Assembly (NCBI GenBank): GCA_021463145.1
Contig: JAJTWZ010000016.1
Coordinates: 1 to 64,000, forward strand
Direction of reading: 5' to 3'
Source: Blastocatellia bacterium
Lineage (GTDB): Bacteria > Acidobacteriota > Blastocatellia > UBA7656 > JADIYM01
DNA: 64,000 nt
Of this stretch, positions 28,276 through 36,792 are shown one piece after another (position 1 is the stretch's first letter; each line of letters opens with the position of its first letter). The notes under the pieces are model-generated. The model was given only the letters and a program-made list of their open reading frames with translations. It was not told the DNA's origin and made no database searches. Position numbers and translations under genes: made by a program.

Positions 28276-29469
28276 ATGGTCAAATCATCCCAGACGCTCA
28301 TCGCATCTGCCGCCTGCGCATTGCTCGCAGTTCTGGTCTCCACGGGAACCGTATTCGCCCAAGGCGACGCGAAGCCGTCTGACGCCGGGACAGGCGCGAA
28401 TCAAGTCAGCCTCGACTCCAAGCAGCGCGAGTTCGACGACGGGATCGCGCGGATGAAGAAGGGCGATGCAGCCGTCGATATCAGGAAACTCCGGATGCTG
28501 GCGACCGAACTCCCGAACTACGCGCCATACGCCCGGGGCCGCAACCAGAAGGAGATGAACGAAGCGGCGAACCGCGGCGAAGCGAAGGAAGCCCTGAGGC
28601 TAGCGAACGTCGACCTCGAAGCCGACTACCTCGACATCGACGCGCACGTCGTCGCAATGGTCTCCAGCCAGACTCTCGGCGACACGAGAGCCTTCGAGCA
28701 CCATCGCTCCGTCGCTTTCGGCATTGTCGATTCGATCGTCGACTTCGGCGACGGAAAGTCGCCCGAAACGGCCTTCACCGTCACCACGGTTCGTGAGGAG
28801 TACGCCGTGCTTGGAGCGTTCGGACTCCGGCGGAAGAGCCAGTCTCTGGACCACATCGGCGGGCATTCGTTCGACGTCCTGACCGTTGTCGATCCCGACA
28901 CCAACGTCGAGTACAAGATCTACTTCAACATCGACACGATCTGGAAGCATCAACTGAAACTATTCGGGGGTGGGAAGGGGTCCGTACCGAAGGAGGGGGC
29001 TGGCGCAGCAGTGCCGGGTGGCGAGCCTCGCGTTGTGATAAGAGGAGTGCCCGGCGGAGTGCCCGTTGGAGTGCCCATTGGAGAGCCCGGCGGTTCACCG
29101 CCAGCAGACATACCTAAAGGAGAGTTGCCACCGCTGCCCGAAGCTCCGCCCGCCCCCGCGCCGATTGAGCCGCCGGCACCGAAGGTAATCAGGGTTAGCG
29201 GTAGCGTCCTCGAGGGGAAGGCGAAGCGGCGGGTGATGCCCGAGTATCCCAAGTTGGCGAGGGCGGCGGGAATCGGGGGAGCCGTCGTCGTCGAAGTGAC
29301 TGTCAACGAGAAGGGCGTTGTTGTGTCGGCGCGCGCGGTCTCGGGGCATCAATTGCTTCACCAAGCTGCAATCGCGGCCGCACGGGAATGGATCTTCGAG
29401 CCGACGGTGATCCAAGGCTCACTTGTAAAGGTCGTCGGGACGATCACGTTCAACTTCGAGAGGGGATGA
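28276..29469 (+). CDS. Secreted TonB C-terminal-domain protein, paralogue 3
   Basis: The 397 residues begin with a signal peptide (TLIASAACALLAVLVSTGTVFAQ). The DUF4919-like region (EFDDGIARMKKGDAAVDIRK, YLDIDAHVVAMVSSQTLGD, FTVTTVREEYAVLGAF) is followed by a Gly/Pro/Val linker (GVPGGVPVGVPIGEPGG) that then becomes Pro-rich, and by the TonB-like end (EYPKLARAAGIGGAVVVEV...REWIFEPTVIQGSLVK). It is a little longer than its paralogues owing to the linker. An ATG is preceded by TAGGAGGGAGCAGT, a usable ribosome site. It lies between 26-base direct repeats. Confidence 0.88.
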   Translation: MVKSSQTLIASAACALLAVLVSTGTVFAQGDAKPSDAGTGANQVSLDSKQREFDDGIARMKKGDAAVDIRKLRMLATELPNYAPYARGRNQKEMNEAANRGEAKEALRLANVDLEADYLDIDAHVVAMVSSQTLGDTRAFEHHRSVAFGIVDSIVDFGDGKSPETAFTVTTVREEYAVLGAFGLRRKSQSLDHIGGHSFDVLTVVDPDTNVEYKIYFNIDTIWKHQLKLFGGGKGSVPKEGAGAAVPGGEPRVVIRGVPGGVPVGVPIGEPGGSPPADIPKGELPPLPEAPPAPAPIEPPAPKVIRVSGSVLEGKAKRRVMPEYPKLARAAGIGGAVVVEVTVNEKGVVVSARAVSGHQLLHQAAIAAAREWIFEPTVIQGSLVKVVGTITFNFERG

Positions 29470-29692
29470 CGGCGCGGCGGTGATGGCGCACGCGATACCA
29501 ACTCCGATGAGACAGGCCTCTGGGAGAACCCGCAGGTCCCGTCTCCAGAAGGTGAACACCAAGAGGCCGGGACTGGCACCGGGAACGCTTTGCCGGCTGA
29601 AAGTCACCCTAAATGGCGCTTATCCAACACCCTGGCGCCGGATCCTCGTTCGCCCGGCGATGCCGCTATCGAAGCTCCACGGTGTGCTTCAG

Positions 29693-29718
29693 CCCGGGTC
29701 AGTGAAAGGGGAGTAGAA
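29693..29718. repeat. 26-base direct repeat, copy B
   Basis: Identical to 27962-27987 and directly abutting ACAGGATT element copy 2. The preceding 220 bases after paralogue 3 contain no gene that I can support. Confidence 0.85.
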
Positions 29719-29719
29719 G

Positions 29720-29807
29720 TGTAGACAGGATTACAGGGACTGTCAGGACTAACAGGACTGCGCCCTGCTTTTCAAGCCTTTAAATCCTGTAATCCTGTCT
29801 ACTCTCC
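29720..29807. repeat. ACAGGATT palindromic element, copy 2
   Basis: Arms GTGTAGACAGGATTACAGGG and ...AATCCTGTAATCCTGTCTACTC pair across a centre starting CTGCGCCCTGCTTTTCAAG, nearly the same as in copy 1. The TAG inside its outer arm (GAGTAGACAGG on the minus strand) is the stop codon of the secreted protein gene that ends at 29799. Confidence 0.9.
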
Positions 29808-32066
29808 TCTGCACGCTTCGAGCGCGCCGGTGTCGACGACGAGGACGAGCGTGTCGACCGACGTCAGGCGGCGGAGCTTCTTCGGGAACGCGAGGTCGGT
29901 GCCGATCGGCGTCTCGGCGTCGCCAGGACCCACGTTGAACACGCTGTAGCGGTGCGTCGCAAGATCAACGCGGAAGCGCAGCACGGAAGGCACGCCCGCC
30001 TGGTACGACGCCGTGCCGGCGACGAACTTCTTCCCGTTGCGCGGGTCGATCGTCCCCGCGGGACCGAACCGCACGCCGCACGCCAGTCCCCTGAGCTTCG
30101 TCTGCGGCCCTGACGCGAGTCCGACAGTTCCATCCATCCCTGCCGCGCCCGGTGTCACGGTCACGTCGAACGTGAAGCTCCCGGTTTCGGCCGCAACTGG
30201 GATGTTGCGCACCGCGCCCGCCCCCGCCGATTCGCAGTCGGGTCCGGTATCGCCGCCGAGCTGCCCCATCACCCACGAGAGACTCCCCGCCGGTCGATGC
30301 TCCCACCCGAACTTCCTCCAGGGCGACACGCGAAACGCGGGCAATCCAAGCGGAGGCGCCGCCGGCCGAGTCCAGTAGTTCACGCCGATGTCGTACGCGA
30401 AGTACAGATCCGTCGCCGCGTCCGCGAGCGCCGGGTCCGGCGCGCCAGTGAGGTCCGCAAAATACGCGCCCCACGCCACCGCCATCGCAACTTCGAGCGA
30501 GTGGTCGATCACGTCGCCCTCGCCGCCGTCGAAGCGGTCGGGCGTGCCATCGGCCCGCACCATGTACGCCGGATACCGCAGCGGCCCGTCGAATGTGTCG
30601 TAGAGATGGTCCGCGTCGTTTTTCAGGACGGTCGCTTCCCATCGTCCGGCGCGGCGAACGAACCCGGCGATCTCCGGCGATTCAGTGAACGCGTACGCCC
30701 GCACCATCGCGTCGACCGTGAGCGCGGTCATCCACGTGGACGCGACGAGCTCGTCCTCTTCGCCGTCGCCGTGCTGTGCGCCGAAGTGGTAGAGCCCGCC
30801 GTCGACGCGGCTGGCCGGCAACTGTCCGTCGGCGCCGTTCTGGTGCCAGATGAAGTCCGCCGACTGCGCGAGCATCCGGTCGCGATAGACCGTCTCGCCG
30901 GTCACCTCGTAAGCGACCGTGTTCGCGAGAAGCCGGAACGCCGTGTGACGCTCGGTCCAGCCAGAGAGCGCGGGGCTCCAACGTGTCGGTTCGTCGTTGA
31001 GCTCGTGCGCGGACGCGACCCACGGGATGGCTTCGAGCACGGCGTCGTCGCCCGTAAGCCAGGCGTCGTACGCGAGGCACTCGGCGTAGCTGTACATCGC
31101 GCTGTTGCCGCCGCCCGAACCGAACGGATCGGGATCCTTCAGCTTGAACAATCCGACGGCGTTCTCCGGCGCCGTCCCAGCGGGCCAGAGCCGGTCCTTG
31201 TAGAACTGTGTGTTCCGCACGGCTTCGCGCAGCGGCTTAAGCGTGCCGCTGCGCATCGCGACGACGAACATCGCCGCCGCGCGGTCGTAGAGCCACGGCT
31301 CGAAGTCTGCCTTGTAGGGACAGTCGAACTCGTCCGTTACCCGCGGGTCGTCTTCGTTGACGACCGTGAAGAGGTTGTTCTTCGATGCTCGGTCCAGCTC
31401 GACGAAACCGTCGTAATGCTCGGTCGCGTCGAGGATCTCGGGATCGTCGCGGCCTTCGGCGACCGCGCCGTCGAATTCTGCCATTCGCGCGGCGCGCAGC
31501 ACGCCTTTCGACGTGTGCTCTTTCGGGAGGACCGCGTAGACGTCGGGCTCGAGGACGTTGTCGGCCGCCTCGAACGAACCCGTCGTCACGAGGTGCCAGG
31601 CCGAGCGCGGATTCACGATCGACGCGACGTTACGCGTCCGCGCGCGCGAGCCCCACTCGACCGTAACAGTCTCGAAGTTCGGGAAGGCCGTCGCGAACGT
31701 GTGGCGGATCTGGATGCGGGCGACGCGCACGGACCGGCCGTCGACGGATGCGTCAGTCGCGTGGCGCCAAGGCGTCCGCTGCTCGACGAACGCGGGTACT
31801 TCGGTATTCCCGTCGAGCACGCGCACGGTCGAGAGCTGCGCCGCGGTGAGCGATCCCCGCGTGAACGGCACGCCGAACGTGACGAGCGTCGCCACCCCGG
31901 TCCGAACGTTCTCCGTCGGATGGAGCTTGACGACGATACTGCCCGCCGTCTCCGCCGGTGCATGGAAGGCCGCCACTTCCGCCCGCACGGGAAGAGTAGA
32001 CAGGATTAACAGGATTGGCAGGATTAACAGGATTCTGATTGGGTGCGTAGAACGCCGTTTGTTCAT
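29799..32066 (-). CDS. Large secreted protein with PcRGLX-like front, probably carbohydrate-active
   Basis: The protein has 755 residues. The first 28 residues form a signal peptide whose hydrophobic core (IRILLILPILLILSTL) is encoded entirely by ACAGGATT repeat DNA; cleavage after PVRA is likely. Residues about 45-140 (GVATLVTFGVPFTRGSLTAA) resemble the N-terminal beta-sandwich of PcRGLX/YetA-type polysaccharide lyases. The middle (DRAAAMFVVAMRSGTLKPLR to WGAYFADLTGAPDPA) has the repeated helix-hairpin look of an (alpha/alpha)6 barrel. The C-terminal 200 residues are beta-rich. The stop codon lies in repeat copy 2. The substrate cannot be assigned. Confidence 0.8.
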   Translation of the reverse strand: MNKRRSTHPIRILLILPILLILSTLPVRAEVAAFHAPAETAGSIVVKLHPTENVRTGVATLVTFGVPFTRGSLTAAQLSTVRVLDGNTEVPAFVEQRTPWRHATDASVDGRSVRVARIQIRHTFATAFPNFETVTVEWGSRARTRNVASIVNPRSAWHLVTTGSFEAADNVLEPDVYAVLPKEHTSKGVLRAARMAEFDGAVAEGRDDPEILDATEHYDGFVELDRASKNNLFTVVNEDDPRVTDEFDCPYKADFEPWLYDRAAAMFVVAMRSGTLKPLREAVRNTQFYKDRLWPAGTAPENAVGLFKLKDPDPFGSGGGNSAMYSYAECLAYDAWLTGDDAVLEAIPWVASAHELNDEPTRWSPALSGWTERHTAFRLLANTVAYEVTGETVYRDRMLAQSADFIWHQNGADGQLPASRVDGGLYHFGAQHGDGEEDELVASTWMTALTVDAMVRAYAFTESPEIAGFVRRAGRWEATVLKNDADHLYDTFDGPLRYPAYMVRADGTPDRFDGGEGDVIDHSLEVAMAVAWGAYFADLTGAPDPALADAATDLYFAYDIGVNYWTRPAAPPLGLPAFRVSPWRKFGWEHRPAGSLSWVMGQLGGDTGPDCESAGAGAVRNIPVAAETGSFTFDVTVTPGAAGMDGTVGLASGPQTKLRGLACGVRFGPAGTIDPRNGKKFVAGTASYQAGVPSVLRFRVDLATHRYSVFNVGPGDAETPIGTDLAFPKKLRRLTSVDTLVLVVDTGALEACRGE

Positions 32067-32115
32067 CCTGAATAGAATCCTGTTAATCCTGAAATCCTGA
32101 AATCCTGTCTACTCT
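31993..32115. repeat. ACAGGATT palindromic element, copy 3, overlapping a gene start
   Basis: Arm AGAGTAGACAGGATTAACAG (31993 on) pairs with ...AATCCTGTCTACTCT ending 32115. The left arm and the centre are translated on the minus strand as the first 25 residues of the secreted protein gene; the ATG lies in the centre of the element. Confidence 0.92.
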
Positions 32116-32255
32116 TCCTTGCGGATGAGCCTGGTAAGAGCCACACGGTCGGACGAGAGCAGTTCCGCGATGCGGGCGCGGCTCACGTCCGCGACGATGA
32201 TCTGCCCGCCGCCTCCGCCGGTGCATGGAACGCCGCCACTTCCGCCCGCACGGGA
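32112..32255 (-). pseudogene. Chimeric duplication: aceA tail joined to the start of the secreted-protein gene
   Basis: Bases 32112-32206 repeat the last 95 bases of aceA (compare 32485-32579) with four changes, ending at GATCTGCCCG. At that point the sequence switches to a copy of codons 28-43 of the secreted-protein gene (CCGCCTCCGCCGGTGCATGG, compare 31947-31966), which runs on into its repeat-derived signal-peptide region at 32256. The two sources share only the short CTGCCCG at the join. Neither part is a working gene: the aceA part has no front and the signal-peptide part has no body. Confidence 0.88.
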
Positions 32256-32380
32256 AGAGTAGACAGGATTAACAGGATTGGCAGGATTAACAGGATTCTG
32301 AATGGGAGCATCGAACCCCGTTTGTTCATCATGATGAAAATCCTGTAATCCTCTTCAATCCTGTAATCCTGTCTACTCTT
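32256..32380. repeat. ACAGGATT palindromic element, copy 4
   Basis: The left arm is the same as copy 3 (AGAGTAGACAGGATTAACAG, then a GGCAGGATTAACAGGATT unit) and the right arm ends CCTGTCTACTCT. The minus strand again encodes a methionine start and ILLILPILLILSTLPVRAE, the duplicated signal peptide of the secreted protein gene, with nothing useful behind it. Confidence 0.9.
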
Positions 32381-32389
32381 CCTTATTGG

Positions 32390-32489
32390 CAGGATTAACA
32401 GGATTCGAAACTGGCACGGTTTCGTTGTCACGGAAACTACCTCGAAGAATCCTGTAATCCTCTTCAATCCTGTAATCCTGTCTACTCTT
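32390..32489. repeat. ACAGGATT palindromic element, copy 5, abutting aceA
   Basis: Left arm CAGGATTAACAGGATTC and right arm AATCCTGTAATCCTGTCTAC enclose a 40-base centre. The aceA stop codon (TAG at 32482-32484 on the minus strand) lies in the outer arm. Confidence 0.88.
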
Positions 32490-34758
32490 CCTTGCGGATG
32501 AGCCTGGTAAGAGCCACGCGGTCGGACGAGAGCAGTTCCGCGATGCGGGCGTGGTTCACGTCCGCGACGATGATCTGCCCGATCTCCGTGTTCGCGCCCG
32601 AGAAAATGCCGTGCGACTTCATCTTCTCCACCTGGTACGAGTTGTCCTCAGTCGGCGTGACGTAGTGCACCGTGTCCGCGCGGAAGCGATGCACCAGGAA
32701 CAGGTGAACGAGCGTCATGAGCCGCTTCTGCCGCAGCTTTTCGGAGAACGTGTTCTGGTCGCGCACAGAGAGTATCGAACGCCCGCGCCGGTCGTGGATC
32801 GGCGCGAAGATCACGTTCGCCACCTTGTTCTCGTCACCGTCGTAGAGGCCGAGCTCGAGCAGCTCGGACCCCGCGCGCTGCGGCCGCAGGTGCACGCGCA
32901 ACGTCGCGTCGAGCTCGTAGTGCGCGAGCCACATCGCGAGCCAGTCCTCGAGCAGCTTCTTCGGCACTTCCGTCTGCACGAGGTGCTGGTGCTGCGTCGA
33001 GCCCTTGCCCATCGCCATCGTCGTCGCCGTACGTCCCGACGTCGCCGTCAGCGCCGCGTCGGAGCGAGGTCCGCCGACGAGCGTCTGCGGCGTGCGATAC
33101 GGCGATTCGACCATGCGGAGCTTCCGCTGCAGCCTCGCGAGCGCGAGCATTCCGTCCTGCTTGAGCGCCGTCGCGAACTCTTCCGACGCAAGTCCGTCGA
33201 TCTGGTGACCGCCGTACGTGATGAAGTTGAACACGAAGCCGAGCTTGCCGAGCTCTTCCGGGAAGCGCCGCATCTCGTCGTCCGTCATCCCGGTCGTGTC
33301 CCAGCTGAAGGACGGCGACAGATTGTAGGCGAGCATCTTCTCGGGGAAGACGGCGTGGATCGCTTCGGCAAACTCGCGTGCTTCCTTCAGGTCTGCAGTC
33401 TTCGTCTCCATCCAAAGTATGTCGGCAAACGGCGCCGCCGCGAGCGACTTCGCGATCGAGTACGGCACGCCGCCACGCACCTGGTAGTAGCCCTCGGGCG
33501 TCTTCGCCGCTTCGCAGTCCCAGTCGACGTCGATCCCGATCTCGCGGGCGCGCGCGGCCGCCGACGCAAGCGACGCGGTTGCCGCGAACGCGCGCCAGTC
33601 CTCGACCGGCATCTCGCCCGGATCGCCCTCGCTTGCGCGGAACTCGAGCACCTCCGCGACGGCGTCGCCGTAGGTCTGGAGGTTCGCTTCCTCCTCCCAC
33701 GCTTCGAGGAACGCATTCGCCACGCCGTCGAACAGCTTGTCGAGCGACGTCGCCGTGCCCGCGTGCCAGGCGTCGGCAGCGTCGGCGGCGACGGCGAAGA
33801 GGCCGCGGCGTTCGAGCCAGGCCATCGATGCGGCCGTTTCCGAGTCGGGAATCGCGTAGAGCAGATGGCCGTTGAGCTCGTGGATGCCGAGGTCGTGCAG
33901 GTGCCGGATGAGCGCGAGGAACGCCGGCTTGTACGCCGGGACGTCGCGGTTCGTCACGCCAAGCAGGAACGGTTGGTCACGCTCGTCGCCGCGTCCGTCG
34001 ATGAGGTTCGCGGCTTCGGCGTCCGTGCGCGCGACGATGATGCCGGCGACGCCCATGACGTCGAGCTGGAACCGCGCCGCGTTGAGCCGCTTGATCTGCT
34101 CGTCGGACGGCACGAGCACCTTGCCGCCCTGGTGGCCGCATTTCTTCGTGCCCGGCCGCTGGTCCTCGATGTGGTAGCCCGGGACTCCCACCTCGACGAA
34201 CCGGCGAACGAGATTCCGCACGTGGGGATCGCCGCCGTGGCCCGTGTCGGCGTCGGCGATGATGAACGGCCGGAAGTCGATCTCGGGCGAGGCCGCGCGC
34301 TGCGCGTCCGTCATCCGCAGACGCTGGAAGTACTGATTCCGGTCCGCCGTCAGCAGCGCGCGTACGAGCGTAGCGGCTTCGTCGGGCACCTGGCTGAGCG
34401 GGTAACTTGCAAGGTCGGGGCCGGGATCCTCCGACGTGTTCCCCTTCGCCGACGTCGCCCACCCGCCGAGGTAGATGCCCTCGATGCCCATCCGCTTCAT
34501 CGCGACGGCCTGGCCGGGCGAGTACGGACCGAACGTCGTGATGGACTTCCGCTCGGCGAAGAGCGCGAGCAATCGATCGTAGAAGGCGCTCGCCGCGTCG
34601 CGGGCAACCGTGTGGTCGGACGCGATCGTGCCGCGCTGTTCGGCGACCTGGCGCGCCGTGTAGAGACGCGTGATGCCGGTGAAGCGCGGGCCGTCGAACC
34701 ACTCCTGGATGGCCCGCACATTGCGGTCGAACGTCGTGGCGTGTTCCGGCTTCGTCAT
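32482..34758 (-). CDS. aceA: Isocitrate lyase, large (AceA2/ICL2-like) form
   Basis: The enzyme splits isocitrate into glyoxylate and succinate, the first step of the glyoxylate shunt. At 758 residues it is of the long type known from actinobacteria, not the 430-residue E. coli type. The catalytic loop KKCGHQGGK (205-213), the metal site [12 protein letters not shown] and [17 protein letters not shown] are intact; an inserted helical domain and a C-terminal domain (from about residue 600) distinguish this form and in mycobacterial ICL2 mediate acetyl-CoA activation. ATGA overlap with the malate synthase gene upstream shows an aceB-aceA operon. A fragment of its 3' end is duplicated just downstream. 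Confidence 0.97.
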   Translation of the reverse strand: MTKPEHATTFDRNVRAIQEWFDGPRFTGITRLYTARQVAEQRGTIASDHTVARDAASAFYDRLLALFAERKSITTFGPYSPGQAVAMKRMGIEGIYLGGWATSAKGNTSEDPGPDLASYPLSQVPDEAATLVRALLTADRNQYFQRLRMTDAQRAASPEIDFRPFIIADADTGHGGDPHVRNLVRRFVEVGVPGYHIEDQRPGTKKCGHQGGKVLVPSDEQIKRLNAARFQLDVMGVAGIIVARTDAEAANLIDGRGDERDQPFLLGVTNRDVPAYKPAFLALIRHLHDLGIHELNGHLLYAIPDSETAASMAWLERRGLFAVAADAADAWHAGTATSLDKLFDGVANAFLEAWEEEANLQTYGDAVAEVLEFRASEGDPGEMPVEDWRAFAATASLASAAARAREIGIDVDWDCEAAKTPEGYYQVRGGVPYSIAKSLAAAPFADILWMETKTADLKEAREFAEAIHAVFPEKMLAYNLSPSFSWDTTGMTDDEMRRFPEELGKLGFVFNFITYGGHQIDGLASEEFATALKQDGMLALARLQRKLRMVESPYRTPQTLVGGPRSDAALTATSGRTATTMAMGKGSTQHQHLVQTEVPKKLLEDWLAMWLAHYELDATLRVHLRPQRAGSELLELGLYDGDENKVANVIFAPIHDRRGRSILSVRDQNTFSEKLRQKRLMTLVHLFLVHRFRADTVHYVTPTEDNSYQVEKMKSHGIFSGANTEIGQIIVADVNHARIAELLSSDRVALTRLIRKEE

Positions 34759-36653
34759 GGTGTGACTCCTTCGTTTCGCGCGGCAAAGTCGGGATTGGCG
34801 GTCAGGCGCGTCCCGTCACGTTCGAACGCCTCGAGGTATGCACGAATGCGGGCTTTGGCCGTCTCGAGGCCGGAGCTGCCGAGGTTGAGGTTCAAGAGGT
34901 CGATGTACCAGGGCGGCTTCACGGCGTCCGCAACGTAGGCCGCGACGATCTCGCGCGCAATCGGCAGCGTCGTCGCCTTCGAGTCGTCGTGGACGTCCTT
35001 GTTTCCGGCCGCGAGAAGCTTCGCGTACTCCTCGTCGAGCAGCCGAGCGAAGAGCGCTGCGTCGATCGGCTCGCCGGCGCGGGCACCCGTCTCGGCGTCG
35101 TCCTCGGTGAGCGGCGCGCGTTTGTGCAGCCACTCCCAGAGAATGGACACGCGGATTTCGCCCGTCGCCATGTCTTCCATGAGGTAGAGCACGTCGTCGT
35201 TGCCGAAGAAGTCCGCGGGCTTGAGCGCCGCCGCCTGGAAGCCGCGCAGGAACGCGTTGCCGTACTGGAGCGCGACGCTCAGCAGGTCGCGCGCACCGCG
35301 GATCGTGCGCGGCGCCGGCTCGAGCATCGCGAGCGCGGCGGCGTCCTCGTCCGTGTACGTGAGCGCCGGAAACACGCGGCCGAGCTGGTTCGCGTCGCCG
35401 GCCTTCTCCCATATCGGCCGCACGATGTGGACCATCTTCCAGTGCGCGACCCACTTCCCGCTCGCGCCGGCCTGCTGCTCGCGCTCGCCGCCGGCTTTCG
35501 CCCTCGTCATCCCGGCGGTAACTCCGGCTTCCGAACCGACGGGGATGTTCGGTTCCATGCCGCCCTGCCAGAGCGCGAACCGGCCGTTGCGGTCGGGGGT
35601 GTTCACCGCACGGCGCACGCGGTCCTCGTAGGTCCGCATGTAGCCGTAGGTCATCGTGATCGCGTCGATGTTCGGGTTCACGAACTGCTCGTCCCACGCG
35701 AACGCGTCCGCGACGCTGTTGATGTAGTCCCACCGCCCGGTGTTGAACCCGACGAAATGACGGCCGAGCGCGGCGCGGATCTCCATGAGCTGGAAGGCCT
35801 GCTCGATCTGCTCGACGAGCACGTACGCGCGGATCGTGCCGTCGTCGAGACCGAGGTGCCGCTCGAGCGTGGAGAGCGTGTCGTTCCAGAGCGCGGCTTC
35901 GCCTGCGGTCTGGATCTTCGGCAGGTAGACGACGACGGAGCGGCCGGCGTCGCGAAGTCGCGCGTGGTTGTTTGCGACGTAGAGCGCGAGGTCGACGATC
36001 GAAGCGGAAAGGCCCGTACCGTCCGATTCGCGGATGTGGCGGTCGTCGAGGTGCAGCCCGCGGCAGCGGAAGATCGTCGTCGTGAAGTCGAGCTGCTCGC
36101 GCCAGTCGTCGACGATCCGCCGTCCGAAGAAGCCCTCGGCCCAGCGGTTCATCTCGGCGGCGACCGTCTCGGCGACGCCGAGGAAAATCGCGTCTCGAGC
36201 GATCGCTAGCTTCAGGTTTCGCTGGTTGTCGAGCGACATCGTGTCGACCTGGCCGAGCGCGTCTTCGCCGTCGAACATCCAGCCGTCGGCTCCCGAGAGC
36301 AGGGCATAGGCCACGCTCCGCAGTCCTTCCTCGACTGTCGCGCGCGGCCGCGCGGCGGGGCCGGTGCCCTGGATCCACTGGCGCTCGAGGTCCGGTGGAA
36401 TCTCGCCGCCTTCGAAGTTGCCGGCGCGAGCATCGGCGACACGGATCGACGTGCGCTCGATGACCGCGTCGGGATCGAGGAACGCAATGCGCTTCCGTTC
36501 GTCGAAGCGCGCAAGCCGGCGGGCGGTTCGCGCCGCCATCATCGAGATGCGATCGCGATTGAGCGGCGCGAGCGCCTCGATGGCCGCGACGGCCTCGGGC
36601 GTGTACACGTCGGGATAGGCGTTTCGAACGCCTGCACGAAATTCGAGGGTCAT
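34755..36653 (-). CDS. aceB: Malate synthase, AceB-like
   Basis: This 632-residue enzyme condenses glyoxylate with acetyl-CoA to malate, the second step of the shunt. Typical segments are [72 protein letters not shown] and [20 protein letters not shown]. It is of the type A class but longer than the 530-residue E. coli AceB. The ATG at 36653 with GAGGAA 5 bases upstream is the start; the frame upstream is repeat DNA. The gene overlaps aceA by 4 bases. Palindromic copy 6 lies directly in front of its ribosome site. Confidence 0.95.
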   Translation of the reverse strand: MTLEFRAGVRNAYPDVYTPEAVAAIEALAPLNRDRISMMAARTARRLARFDERKRIAFLDPDAVIERTSIRVADARAGNFEGGEIPPDLERQWIQGTGPAARPRATVEEGLRSVAYALLSGADGWMFDGEDALGQVDTMSLDNQRNLKLAIARDAIFLGVAETVAAEMNRWAEGFFGRRIVDDWREQLDFTTTIFRCRGLHLDDRHIRESDGTGLSASIVDLALYVANNHARLRDAGRSVVVYLPKIQTAGEAALWNDTLSTLERHLGLDDGTIRAYVLVEQIEQAFQLMEIRAALGRHFVGFNTGRWDYINSVADAFAWDEQFVNPNIDAITMTYGYMRTYEDRVRRAVNTPDRNGRFALWQGGMEPNIPVGSEAGVTAGMTRAKAGGEREQQAGASGKWVAHWKMVHIVRPIWEKAGDANQLGRVFPALTYTDEDAAALAMLEPAPRTIRGARDLLSVALQYGNAFLRGFQAAALKPADFFGNDDVLYLMEDMATGEIRVSILWEWLHKRAPLTEDDAETGARAGEPIDAALFARLLDEEYAKLLAAGNKDVHDDSKATTLPIAREIVAAYVADAVKPPWYIDLLNLNLGSSGLETAKARIRAYLEAFERDGTRLTANPDFAARNEGVTP

Positions 36654-36670
36654 TGGTTCCTCAAGGAGGA

Positions 36671-36790
36671 GAGTTGACAGGATTACAGGATTTACAGGAT
36701 TTACAGGATTCTTTTTGGTGGACCCTACGTGCTCGATCAACCCAGAAGAAATCCTGTTAATCCTGTAATCCTGTAATCCTGTCCAGCTCT
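36671..36790. repeat. ACAGGATT palindromic element, copy 6
   Basis: GAGTTGACAGGATTACAGGA with two ATTTACAGG units on the left pairs with four AATCCTGT units on the right ending CCAGCTCTTCC. It occupies the whole gap between the M49-like peptidase stop (2 bases away) and the aceB ribosome site, so any aceB promoter must lie within or upstream of it. Confidence 0.92.
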
Positions 36791-36792
36791 TC

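Noticed and set aside
29480-29716. A 78-codon frame after TonB paralogue 3
   Set aside because: No ribosome site or recognisable motif, and it runs into the direct repeat; treated as non-coding.
30297-32009. A 570-codon frame opposite the secreted protein gene
   Set aside because: Composition-driven antisense frame; the minus-strand protein has a signal peptide and beta-sandwich segments.
32551-34938. A 795-codon open frame opposite aceA
   Set aside because: Antisense shadow of isocitrate lyase; the translation is Arg/Val-rich with no recognisable motif.
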